Of a stretch of DNA of 12,848 nt, positions 6,131 through 12,848 are shown in pieces. The translations under genes were made by a program, and so were the position numbers. The notes beneath the pieces are model-generated. The model saw nothing but the letters and a program-made list of their open reading frames with translations, had not been told where the DNA came from and ran no database searches. Position 1 is the first letter of the stretch, and each line of letters starts with the position of its first letter. Source of the DNA: Saprospirales bacterium (GTDB lineage: Bacteria; Bacteroidota; Bacteroidia; Chitinophagales; Saprospiraceae); NCBI GenBank assembly GCA_003559985.1, contig PWJP01000086.1:1-12848 (forward strand), read 5' to 3'.

Positions 6131-6668
6131 ATTCTATTTCTAAAAGCTTTCGTAATTTTTTTATGGCCAGGCGAATCCTCGACTTTACGGTCCCAATGGG
6201 GATATCCAATTTATCTGCTATTTCCCTTTGGGTGTATCCCTCAAAGTAAGCCATTCTAATCAGTCGGTACTGATCCTCAGGCAGTTTTTTTATCAATTCA
6301 TTCAGTCCCAGGATTGCTGAATCCCACTCGTACGATCTATTCACTTTTTCCACTGCCAGGGAGGTCGTTTGCCCCTCTTCCCGGTGTCCTTTACTTCGCA
6401 AAATATCGATGCAGTGATTGCGGGTGATATTGAGAATCCAGGTGTAAACCCTCCCCTTTTTGGCACTGTAGGCGGGGGCACTCTTCCATATCTTCACAAA
6501 AACCTCTTGAAGCGCATCTTCAGCAGATTCCCCAAATCCAATCATTTGACCTATCACCCCATAAACTGTAGATGAGAAACAATCATACAGCAGTTCCATC
6601 CATCCGCTGGATTCGGAACCGGACATTCCCTTTAAAAAATTTTCCTCTTTGCAGTCTTTTTCAACCAT
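6120..6668 (-). CDS. ECF-type RNA polymerase sigma factor (SigK-like group)
   Basis: The 182-residue sigma-70 family factor has only regions 2 and 4. Region 2 spans about residues 24-95, with AEDALQEVFVKIW (49-61) for core polymerase binding and a -10 recognition segment from GRVYTWILNITRN (72-84) to ILRSK (89-93). Region 4 spans about 120-175, with LPEDQ (129-133) and the helix-turn-helix YTQREIADKLDIPIGTVKSR (145-164). It is followed immediately, with 11 bp of overlap, by its RskA-type anti-sigma factor, the usual arrangement of a membrane-signal-controlled pair. An exact TAnnTTTG promoter element lies 57 bp upstream, suggesting basal transcription by the housekeeping sigma. Met15 is an alternative start; the upstream Met is kept because it gives a typical N-terminal lead. 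Confidence 0.93.
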   Translation of the reverse strand: MVEKDCKEENFLKGMSGSESSGWMELLYDCFSSTVYGVIGQMIGFGESAEDALQEVFVKIWKSAPAYSAKKGRVYTWILNITRNHCIDILRSKGHREEGQTTSLAVEKVNRSYEWDSAILGLNELIKKLPEDQYRLIRMAYFEGYTQREIADKLDIPIGTVKSRIRLAIKKLRKLLEIEYEQ

Positions 6669-6724
6669 CTACTGTTCCTTACCCAATGCCAAAAAATGTT
6701 ATCTTACATGTTGGTAATACCTCA

Positions 6725-6755
6725 CAAATATATATTATTTAACGCAACGAGCATA
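6725..6755 (-). promoter_or_regulatory. Predicted promoter of the sigma/anti-sigma operon
   Basis: On the minus strand TATATTTG (6732-6725) is an exact match to the Bacteroidota -7 box TAnnTTTG. Nineteen bp upstream is TATG (6755-6752), three of four matches to the -33 TTTG. The -7 box ends 57 bp from the sigma start codon. Spacing and position fit the primary sigma factor; an additional autoregulated promoter may exist but its motif is not recognisable. Confidence 0.5.
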
Positions 6756-6958
6756 GCTTTTGCGCTAATTTGATGGATTTGAAGGGGAAAAGGGGGAACC
6801 GGGTGTGGGAAGATGAAACGCATTTGGGTAGGATTAACTAGAGTGAAAATTCTAATTGGTAAATTATGCCAACCACTATTAAATCACTTAAACGGTAATA
6901 AACCTCCGGTCTCTGATTGATTCATTACCCAATGACACAGCTTGTTGATTTTTAATCT

Positions 6959-6976
6959 GTCCCCTGTTTCCGGGAC
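6959..6976. repeat. Inverted repeat with CCTGTTTC loop
   Basis: GTCCC and GGGAC flank an 8-nt centre in the long intergenic region. The central CCTGTTTC recurs in the dyad at 7189-7206. It could be a protein-binding site or a small hairpin. Confidence 0.3.
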
Positions 6977-7148
6977 TCTAATAACGAAATTTTTGCAGTT
7001 AGCTGAAAGGCATTTTTCTTGATAATTTGTACCGGGTGTTTTATGTAGTTCGTGATACATCTTGACGAGATAACCCTTGTACGCCTTTAGACTTAGCCTT
7101 ATTTTTCAAGCTGTTATACCCTGGGAGGTAATATTTTTCAACAGATAA

Positions 7149-7169
7149 TTAAAGTCCCTGACACTTTAA
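7149..7169. promoter_or_regulatory. Inverted repeat upstream of the CotH gene
   Basis: TTAAAGT and ACTTTAA are perfect 7-bp arms around CCCTGAC. The site is 134 bp before the CotH start and 19 bp from the next dyad. Its layout suits a dimeric regulator; no regulator is identified. Confidence 0.35.
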
Positions 7170-7188
7170 CAATTATACTTTCGGCAAA

Positions 7189-7206
7189 TTGACCTGTTTC
7201 GGTCAA
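7189..7206. promoter_or_regulatory. Inverted repeat overlapping a possible -33 region
   Basis: TTGACC and GGTCAA are perfect 6-bp arms around TGTTTC. A weak promoter could be read with TTG at 7189-7191 as the -33 box and TATCTTCG at 7215-7222 as the -7 box, with a 23-bp spacer. If so, the dyad overlaps it as an operator would. Confidence 0.35.
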
Positions 7207-7258
7207 GGTGTTAATATCTTCGCGATAATACCTGATTTTTAGTATAAAGTGTTTAGAA

Positions 7259-7306
7259 ATGGTGCGGAGACATTCTGTACATTTAAAGGAAAGATTTAGA
7301 GAATGA
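7259..7306 (+). CDS. Possible 15-codon leader peptide overlapping the CotH start
   Basis: An ATG at 7259 opens a 15-codon frame (MVRRHSVHLKERFRE) whose TGA overlaps the CotH start as ATGA. Purine-rich AAAGGAAAGA inside the frame would serve as the ribosome site for CotH. Translation of the leader could couple to, or restrain, the long gene. Frames of this size occur by chance, so it is only a candidate. Confidence 0.25.
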   Translation: MVRRHSVHLKERFRE

Positions 7307-10300
7307 AAGGAATTTTTACGGGCTCTTTTTATCTTATTGCTCTTGTGGGTATGCTGTGCACAGCGGTATCTTTGAATGAGTTGCCGGCTCAGGAATTGCT
7401 CATCAATGAAGTACTGGCATCTAACGCCAGTGGAATTGTGGATGAAGACGGTGACCACGAGGACTGGATTGAAATCTACAACAACACAGACAGTGATATT
7501 GATCTAACGGGTTTTGGTCTTTCTGATGATTACGATCGACCCTTCAGATGGGTTTTTCCGGATGGTACAGTAATTCGCTCCGGAGAATACATGCTTGTTT
7601 GGGCATCCGGTAAGGACAGAGGGGGTGAGAACCTGCACACCAATTTTTCCATTAGCTCAGTTGGTGAAGAAGTACTGCTGACAGACCCCGAGGGCCAACT
7701 TGTGGATCAAATTGCTCCCGTACCTATCCCCACGGATATCTCCTACGGCAGAAAAGCAGGAAGCGAGCAGGAGCTGGTTTATTTTGATGAACCCACTCCC
7801 GGAGCACCTAATTATAGCGATTACTACGCGGGTATTAGTCAGCCTCCCATTTTTTCGATTTCAGGTGGATTTTTTGACGAATCCTTTGAACTGGAATTGA
7901 TAAGCCCGGATCCCGAAGCAGAAATAATTTTCACTACCGACGGCTCACAACCGGAGACAGATCATTTAGAACCATATTCCTATCCGTATAAGAACCAGTA
8001 CATCCAACATCCCGGACAACAGAGCGGACCTTTCCTTTACGACAGCATTGAAACTTTTTATTACCAGGCTCCGATAGAAATTGCGGATAGAACCAGTCAA
8101 CCCAACAGAACCAGTCAAAAGTCCTCCTCCTGGGATCAAACCCCTCATTATCTGCCTGATTTTCCCATATTAAAGGGAACAATAGTCCGGGCGAGAACAA
8201 TTAAAGACGGCTACCTCCCCAGTGAAGTGATCAGTGAATCTTACTTTGTTTTTCCGGAGGGAAGGGATATATTTTCCCTGCCGGTTTTGTCGGTGAGCAC
8301 GGCTGAAAACCATTTATTTGACTACTACGAAGGAATCTATACGGCGGGCATTGATTTTGAGGAGTGGAGGGAAAGTAATCCAAACTACGAAATGGAGGGA
8401 TTTGGATACCCTGCCAATTGGAAACGAAGAACTGAGTTTCCTGTCAGTATCCAGTACTACGAAATTTTAGAGGAAAAGCCCATCGTAGATCAAAATGCGG
8501 GAATGAGAATACACGGAGGCTGGAGCAGGAGTAATCCTTTGAAAAACATAAGGCTTTACGCAAGAGGTCGATATGACAGACTGGGGGAATTTCACTACCC
8601 TTTTATGCATGGAGCAGTTGATCAAAACGGAGAAGTTATTGATGAATACAAGCGTCTGCTAATTAGGGCCGGTGGAAACAGGAATAGGATTATGAGAGAT
8701 GCTGTTCGGCATTTAATTATGGAACCGGGACAAGCAGGGGTACAAAACAGCCAACCAGTCGTCCATTTTATCAACGGAGAATACTGGGGCATTGCCAATG
8801 TAAGAGAGCGAATCGATAAATATTACCTGGCCTCAAAATACCACGTCGATCCCGAAAATCTCATAATTATAAATGCTCCGTATGGGAAGGGACATTACAG
8901 TATGGTAGATGAAGGTGAACCGGAGGACATATTGGAGTACAGGAAATTTTACTATTTTCTCAAAGACCATGATTTTTCAAAGGACGAAAAGTTTTCCGAG
9001 CTTGAAGACAGAATCGATGTCCTGGGCTATATGGATTACAATATTATGTTCATTTACCTCAATAACAGGGATTGGTCCGGAATTAAGCATTTTCGCTACT
9101 GGAAGGTGAGAGAAACCGGCCCCGGCAAATATGAAGACGGCAGATGGAGGTTTATTGTTTGGGATTTTGACAGCCAAAGAGATGCAGATTATGACTTTTT
9201 GGTTGATTTCATTAACCCGGAAGGTCATTCAGGAGATTCCGAAACCACTTTCATTTTGAGAACCCTGCTGGAAAACAAGCCATTTAAAGATTTGTTTCTC
9301 AACCGCTTTTCTGATCATATGAATACTACCTTTGATGTCAACAGGGTGGACGAGATTACCCGCAACAGATACAGTGAGATCGAAAGTGAATTAAACAGAC
9401 ACTTCGACCGGTGGAGGCACCACGCAAGCGAGGAATGGGAAAAACAGTGGTTTTATGATTTCGCAAAAGACCGCCCTTTTCATATGAGAAATCAACTGAG
9501 AAAACACTTGAAGGCAGGAGACGATGCTCATTTAACCGTGGATGTCTCCGATCCTGAACACGGGTTTATTCGCGTCAATACCATTGATATCCACCAGCGT
9601 ACTGAGGGTATTCAAGAACCGGTATATCCATGGAGTGGAGTATATTTTGACAATGTGGCCGTGGAATTGAAAGCAATCCCAAATGACAATTATCATTTCA
9701 GCCACTGGGAGGGTATTGAAGATTCTTTGAACCCGGAACAAGTTGTTTTAATCACAGATTCCCTCCAAGTAAAAGCCCATTTTTACAGCAGTGGAAGGCC
9801 CTCGTCCGAGCTCCTTTATTTTTGGACTTTTGACTCCGATCTACCCAACAATCAACCTTTGGAATTTGTAGAACCCTCCTATGCACGAGGTGATTTTGGA
9901 AGAATTGAATTCCGGTCCGCCTTCGAGGGATATCCCTTCTTTGAGAACCATCCCCTTTGGAGAAAGGCATCCATGGAGAGAAGAAATCGACCCACAGAGC
10001 TCAATTATTTTCCGGAGGGCAATTCAGGAGTACCCTATTCAAATGCAGACCTCAGGGCCCTGCAAATTCGCCAGCCCTTTGCGGTGGATTCCAGAACCAA
10101 TGAGTTGTATCTTCACTTTTCAACCGAGGGTTACAGAAACATTGAGGTAGGTTTTGCTGTGAAGAATGAAGGTGCAACGGAAGGGCTCCACTTCGAGCTG
10201 GAAAAACTCAATGAAGATGGTAACTGGACCTCCCTGCCTTTCGATTTTGAAGCGGTAATCCTAACCGACGAATACCAGTTGGTTCAATGGGATTTTAATC

Positions 10301-11568
10301 TGGTTGAGAAAGTGAATAATGCGCCCTCGGTGAGATTGAAAATTACTTTTTCAGGAGAGGATCTGCATCAGGATGCAGGAAACCGCACCACATTTCACAA
10401 TTTTTCTGTTCATGGCAATGAATATCTAACCGATAAAACCGGACCGGAGCAGATAGAGAATTTTGAAAAAATTGACCTTATAGCCCGGGGAGAGCCATTG
10501 TCTATCAACTTTTCAGACTACTTCCGACACTCTGAAAACGGAGATATTTACTTTTCAGTCACGCCTGACAGAGAAGGCGTTATTCAAAGCCATTACAACC
10601 AATCCATACTGAAAATTTATCCCCTGAAAACCGGGGAAACACAAATAGCTGTTCGGGCCTATGACTGGCACACAACTCCCGTTTTCGATACATTTTCCGT
10701 GATCGTTCATCCAGAAGCGGTAAAACTCGCAGAGCGAAATTTATACTTTGACTATTGGAGCAGCGACAGTGATTTTATGACCTATCCCGATCATATGATA
10801 TTCCTGCAGACTGACGAAATACATCCGGGGGGGAATACAATCCCAACCGGAGCCTATCCTTCCAATGCCGATTTATCACCGGAAAATCTACCCTACCAGC
10901 GAAATAGCGGCAGCAGGGTGACCGGTCTGGGTAACCGGGGCGTATCCATATTGAATGACCACACTTCCGAAGGCATAGCCGGGGCTGCGATATCTCTGGA
11001 CAGCCGGGAGGTGAATCATCTCTATCTGCGTTATTTGCTGGAGACCATTGAAGTGAACGAAGTTGCCTACGGACTAAAACTCCAATACAGAAATGACCCT
11101 TCCAAACCATTTGAGGACCTCGCTATCCAGGATGTGGATCTGACTTTTGATTCGGACAACTCCAGCGGGGAAAAACACTACGGCTACTTCCCTCTACCCG
11201 ATTTTCTAAAAGGTGAGAAGTACCTCCAATTGATGTGGAGATTGTACCCATTAAACCCGACACAGACTGATGGCAAAGGAGCTGAAATAAGGCTGGATGA
11301 AATAGCTTTGATTCACAGTGAAGTGGAAATAGAGTCCGGGGACTGCACCCAACCATTCCCCAATCCGGCCACAGAAGAAATTAATGTGTTTGGCAAATGG
11401 GGTGGCTCGCAAGCAAGAATATTTGATGCAAGCGGTATTCTTGTGCGGGAAACCTGGCTTGAACCCGGTCTGCAACCTATTTCCATCCGCGACTTATCAC
11501 CGGGTATATACCTTCTCATTATCGATGGCGATCAGCAAAAGTGCCGGTATAAGTTTATAAAGCAGTAA
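7303..11568 (+). CDS. Secreted multidomain CotH-family protein kinase homologue with T9SS sorting tail
   Basis: The 1421-residue exported protein has a signal peptide to about residue 29 (NELPA before QELL). A lamin-tail domain follows (about 31-165, starting LLINEVLAS). A chitobiase/beta-hexosaminidase C-terminal-like domain (about 183-318) contains FTTDGSQP at 210-217. The CotH kinase domain spans about 326-740, with MRIHGGWSR (401-409), LLIRAGGNRNRIMRDAV (452-468), NGEYWGIANVRERID (491-505), NNRDW (587-591) and WDFD (620-623); the acidic residues in the last two blocks are candidates for the kinase metal-binding and catalytic Asp. An InlB-like repeat (about 750-827), a jelly-roll-like module (836-1041), an Ig/cadherin-like domain (about 1047-1137) and a second jelly-roll-like module (1146-1338) follow. 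The T9SS type A sorting domain is 1348-1421, starting with PFPNPA (1351-1356). CotH of Bacillus spores phosphorylates coat proteins. The substrate here is unknown and no Ser-rich CotB/CotG-like partner is visible. Confidence 0.92.
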   Translation: MKGIFTGSFYLIALVGMLCTAVSLNELPAQELLINEVLASNASGIVDEDGDHEDWIEIYNNTDSDIDLTGFGLSDDYDRPFRWVFPDGTVIRSGEYMLVWASGKDRGGENLHTNFSISSVGEEVLLTDPEGQLVDQIAPVPIPTDISYGRKAGSEQELVYFDEPTPGAPNYSDYYAGISQPPIFSISGGFFDESFELELISPDPEAEIIFTTDGSQPETDHLEPYSYPYKNQYIQHPGQQSGPFLYDSIETFYYQAPIEIADRTSQPNRTSQKSSSWDQTPHYLPDFPILKGTIVRARTIKDGYLPSEVISESYFVFPEGRDIFSLPVLSVSTAENHLFDYYEGIYTAGIDFEEWRESNPNYEMEGFGYPANWKRRTEFPVSIQYYEILEEKPIVDQNAGMRIHGGWSRSNPLKNIRLYARGRYDRLGEFHYPFMHGAVDQNGEVIDEYKRLLIRAGGNRNRIMRDAVRHLIMEPGQAGVQNSQPVVHFINGEYWGIANVRERIDKYYLASKYHVDPENLIIINAPYGKGHYSMVDEGEPEDILEYRKFYYFLKDHDFSKDEKFSELEDRIDVLGYMDYNIMFIYLNNRDWSGIKHFRYWKVRETGPGKYEDGRWRFIVWDFDSQRDADYDFLVDFINPEGHSGDSETTFILRTLLENKPFKDLFLNRFSDHMNTTFDVNRVDEITRNRYSEIESELNRHFDRWRHHASEEWEKQWFYDFAKDRPFHMRNQLRKHLKAGDDAHLTVDVSDPEHGFIRVNTIDIHQRTEGIQEPVYPWSGVYFDNVAVELKAIPNDNYHFSHWEGIEDSLNPEQVVLITDSLQVKAHFYSSGRPSSELLYFWTFDSDLPNNQPLEFVEPSYARGDFGRIEFRSAFEGYPFFENHPLWRKASMERRNRPTELNYFPEGNSGVPYSNADLRALQIRQPFAVDSRTNELYLHFSTEGYRNIEVGFAVKNEGATEGLHFELEKLNEDGNWTSLPFDFEAVILTDEYQLVQWDFNLVEKVNNAPSVRLKITFSGEDLHQDAGNRTTFHNFSVHGNEYLTDKTGPEQIENFEKIDLIARGEPLSINFSDYFRHSENGDIYFSVTPDREGVIQSHYNQSILKIYPLKTGETQIAVRAYDWHTTPVFDTFSVIVHPEAVKLAERNLYFDYWSSDSDFMTYPDHMIFLQTDEIHPGGNTIPTGAYPSNADLSPENLPYQRNSGSRVTGLGNRGVSILNDHTSEGIAGAAISLDSREVNHLYLRYLLETIEVNEVAYGLKLQYRNDPSKPFEDLAIQDVDLTFDSDNSSGEKHYGYFPLPDFLKGEKYLQLMWRLYPLNPTQTDGKGAEIRLDEIALIHSEVEIESGDCTQPFPNPATEEINVFGKWGGSQARIFDASGILVRETWLEPGLQPISIRDLSPGIYLLIIDGDQQKCRYKFIKQ
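8089..8118 (+). repeat. Short in-frame direct repeat inside the CotH gene
   Basis: AGAACCAGTCAA occurs at 8089-8100 and again at 8107-8118, an 18-bp period that encodes RTSQPN followed by RTSQKS. It lies in a loop of the chitobiase-like domain and may reflect a small in-frame duplication. The Arg/Ser/Asn-rich stretch also fits a loop commonly present before the CotH domain, so it has little functional weight. Confidence 0.5.
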
Positions 11569-11636
11569 AAGGCGGATATAAATTCCTAAAGTAATATCTC
11601 TCTGGAGAGTTTGATAGTTGATTAACTTAGGTAGTT

Positions 11637-11681
11637 GTAAATGAATTGGTTGGCTTTTTGCCGGCGCAACCTTCATTTTAC
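11637..11681. terminator. Long hairpin downstream of the CotH gene
   Basis: GTAAATGAA, a TT bulge and GGTTG (11637-11652) pair with CAACC, TTCATTT, a bulged T and AC (11667-11681). This gives about 14 base pairs around a 14-nt loop that contains GCCGGC. It starts 68 bp after the CotH stop. It is probably a transcript-end or stabilising structure, though no T-run follows the stem. Confidence 0.45.
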
Positions 11682-11711
11682 GAAGTTATCAAGAATAATA
11701 TGCATAAAGTG

Positions 11712-11741
11712 TTGTCAATTGTTTTGAAAAATTTAGTTTTG
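11712..11741 (+). promoter_or_regulatory. Predicted promoter of the beta-barrel gene
   Basis: TAGTTTTG at 11734-11741 matches TAnnTTTG exactly. TTG at 11712-11714 supplies a -33 box after a 19-bp spacer. Transcription would start near 11749, giving a leader of about 130 nt. Confidence 0.4.
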
Positions 11742-11879
11742 TGCTTTACATGTGAAGAAATTTTTGAAACGTGATTACCCATTTGCATATAGGATAGTTG
11801 GAGGTCAGGGATAGCAGGCTGATTGTGGACAAAATCAATGGTAGCAGACAGTGTATAACCAGATTAATTTGAATAGAGC

Positions 11880-12350
11880 ATGAAACTATTTCTCATTGTA
11901 ATTGCGGTAGTTATTTCCACCAGTTTATTATGTCAATCGGAAGATACAAAAGAACAGGATGAAGACCGAAGTGGAATTACCATCGGAATTTTGCAAGGTG
12001 GTGGATCTCTGATAGGTGCCGATGTGGAAGTTTTAATTACAGACCGCTTTGGAGTTCAACTGGGAGGGGGATTCCTGGGGTATGGCGGGGGATTGAACTA
12101 TCATTTTAAACCCAGATTAAAAAGTTCCTTTATTTCTCTTCAATACTGGAATCAGGGAATCGGCGAAAACTTCGCTCAAAATGTAATTGGAGTGAACTAT
12201 GTTCATAGAAGTGAGGGTTGGTTGACATTTCAAATTGGATTGGGTGTGCCGCTTTCCAAAGGACCTGCCCTGGATGATGATTTTAACCAGCCACCAGTTA
12301 TGCTCATGTATTCCGCCGGCTTTTTTGCAACTTTTGAAAGAGGGAACTAA
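11880..12350 (+). CDS. Small predicted outer-membrane beta-barrel protein
   Basis: The 156-residue protein begins with a signal peptide (MKLFLIVIAVVISTSLLC, about 1-18). The cysteine has Leu rather than Gly/Ala/Ser before it, so lipidation is doubtful. The mature part opens with an acidic segment (SEDTKEQDEDRS). It continues as alternating Gly-rich and aromatic strands, for example GVQLGGGFLGYGGGLNYHF at about 57-75, and ends with YSAGFFATFE. This pattern is typical of small outer-membrane barrels of Bacteroidota. About eight short strands would fit. I do not recognise a specific family. It follows the CotH gene by 311 bp, probably with its own promoter. Confidence 0.75.
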   Translation: MKLFLIVIAVVISTSLLCQSEDTKEQDEDRSGITIGILQGGGSLIGADVEVLITDRFGVQLGGGFLGYGGGLNYHFKPRLKSSFISLQYWNQGIGENFAQNVIGVNYVHRSEGWLTFQIGLGVPLSKGPALDDDFNQPPVMLMYSAGFFATFERGN

Positions 12351-12380
12351 ATTGATTATTTTTTCGGTCAAATCCCTGTG

Positions 12381-12514
12381 TTAGAACCACTTCTTGCCCT
12401 TCTTAATACGATCTCCCGTAATGCCCTCAATAATGGCTGCAAAATTTTTTCTACAGCTTCATTCCAATCTGCTGCAACGATACTTGTTTGTAGAGGGTTG
12501 TACCAGTGAGATAC
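12381..12514 (-). pseudogene. Possible decayed reading frame
   Basis: On the minus strand one frame reads SHWYNPLQTSIVAADWNEAV across about 12514-12455. After a run of A and T near 12441-12452 a different frame reads NFAAIIEGITGDRIKKGKKW and ends with Phe and TAA at 12383-12381. Both halves look protein-like, and joining them needs one frameshift at the homopolymer. The upstream frame is closed by a TAA just beyond 12514. This may be the 3' remnant of a lost gene. I cannot name the family, and plus-strand codons are also open here (12421-12567), so chance is possible. Confidence 0.25.
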
Positions 12515-12595
12515 AGATTATTTTTAGATTGGCTCCGGAAATACGGATGATCGGCCTGTGGAGTTGAATCAATTTTTCAAATAAACTATGGAGAT

Positions 12596-12848
12596 ATGGT
12601 AAAGTTAACGAATTTTCTAAAATCAGCCATTGTGGTCGTACTATTGCTCACCTCTCTTATTTCATATGGACAGAAAATACAGGTAGATATTGAGTTTTCA
12701 CAATACCAAACTGATTACACTCCACTGGAAACAGCCGATACCCTTACTGGAATATCCAACTCCTGGGGTGGAAATTCGTGGGTTTTTGAATTGGATTCAG
12801 CTATTCGGTACTCAGGTATGGAGGAGTTTCCTTTTCAAACAATGGGAA
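12596..12848 (+). CDS. Secreted protein, N-terminal part only (runs off the window)
   Basis: The frame opens with ATG at 12596 and stays open for 84 codons to the right edge. Residues 1-26 are a signal peptide (MVKLTNFLKSAIVVVLLL, then TSLISYG) with a likely cleavage before QKIQ. The visible mature part is acidic and aromatic (QVDIEFSQYQTDYTPLE), with a Gly/Ser/Trp-rich SNSWGGNSW stretch, as in extracellular beta-rich proteins. An earlier ATG at 12588 is followed by a stop after four codons, so it is not the start. No domain can be named from this fragment. Its position after two exported proteins suggests another envelope or T9SS cargo protein. Confidence 0.75.
   Translation, partial: MVKLTNFLKSAIVVVLLLTSLISYGQKIQVDIEFSQYQTDYTPLETADTLTGISNSWGGNSWVFELDSAIRYSGMEEFPFQTMG

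Larger units (their letters stand above)
6669..7302. other. Long divergent intergenic region
   Basis: The 634 bp between the sigma operon (-) and the CotH gene (+) contain the sigma promoter near 6725-6755. They also contain three inverted repeats (6959-6976, 7149-7169, 7189-7206) and a 15-codon leader frame abutting the CotH start. Only very short frames are open otherwise, and none looks coding. The length and number of dyads suggest a regulatory or untranslated leader region. Confidence 0.6.
11569..11879. other. Intergenic region after the CotH gene
   Basis: These 311 bp contain a long hairpin at 11637-11681 and a promoter-like element at 11712-11741. No open frame of convincing composition is present. 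Confidence 0.6.

Noticed and set aside
6813..6920. 35-codon frame (MKRIWVGLTRVK...) with purine-rich upstream sequence
   Set aside because: Too short, no family resemblance, and lies in a region better explained as regulatory; could be chance.
11880..11936. Barrel protein considered as a lipoprotein because of SLLC at the signal peptide end
   Set aside because: The residue before Cys is Leu, not the small residue a lipobox needs, and no acidic export signal directly follows the cysteine.
12421..12567. 48-codon plus-strand frame between the barrel gene and the last gene
   Set aside because: It overlaps the possible decayed minus-strand frame, lacks a signal peptide or motif, and is short enough to be random.

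Overview
The window reads as a chromosomal segment of a Bacteroidota-lineage bacterium (Bacteroidetes in the broad sense, including Balneola/Rhodothermus relatives). Three things support this. A 1421-residue secreted protein ends in a type IX secretion (T9SS) C-terminal sorting domain. A lipoprotein carries the Cys-Ser-Asp4 surface-export signal of that phylum. Several upstream regions contain matches to the phylum's TTTG / TAnnTTTG promoter. No phage, CRISPR, rRNA, tRNA or intact insertion sequence was seen.

Layout. Bases 1-66 may hold the 5' end of a minus-strand gene leaving the window. Bases 173-2714 are housekeeping: a PyrR-like phosphoribosyltransferase (+), a small membrane-anchored coiled-coil protein (-), a deoxynucleoside kinase (+) and a YggS/PROSC-type PLP-binding protein (+). 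A 12-bp-stem palindrome fills the gap between the first two, which are convergent. Bases 2994-4889 encode a lipoprotein built of four tandem ~150-residue modules. I read these as Cu/Zn-superoxide-dismutase-like or CHRD-like beta domains. A strong intrinsic terminator follows at 5013-5043. Bases 5312-6668 (-) form a two-gene operon, an ECF sigma factor with an RskA-type anti-sigma factor overlapping it by 11 bp. A 634-bp intergenic region then separates this operon from the divergent giant gene at 7303-11568. That gene encodes lamin-tail, chitobiase-C-terminal-like, CotH kinase, InlB-like, two jelly-roll-like modules and a T9SS tail. After it come a small predicted outer-membrane beta-barrel protein (11880-12350), a stretch that may hold a decayed reading frame, and the start of another secreted protein that runs off the right edge.

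How the genes may work together. The left third is nucleotide salvage and cofactor homeostasis with no evident link to the rest. From 2994 onward nearly everything is envelope or secreted: a surface lipoprotein, a membrane anti-sigma/sigma pair, a T9SS-exported putative kinase, a barrel and another exported protein. A reasonable inference, not shown by the sequence, is that the sigma/RskA pair controls surface proteins that may include its neighbours. This would parallel mycobacterial SigK/RskA, which controls secreted proteins. The best candidate for something undescribed is the four-module SOD-like surface lipoprotein beside this sigma system.
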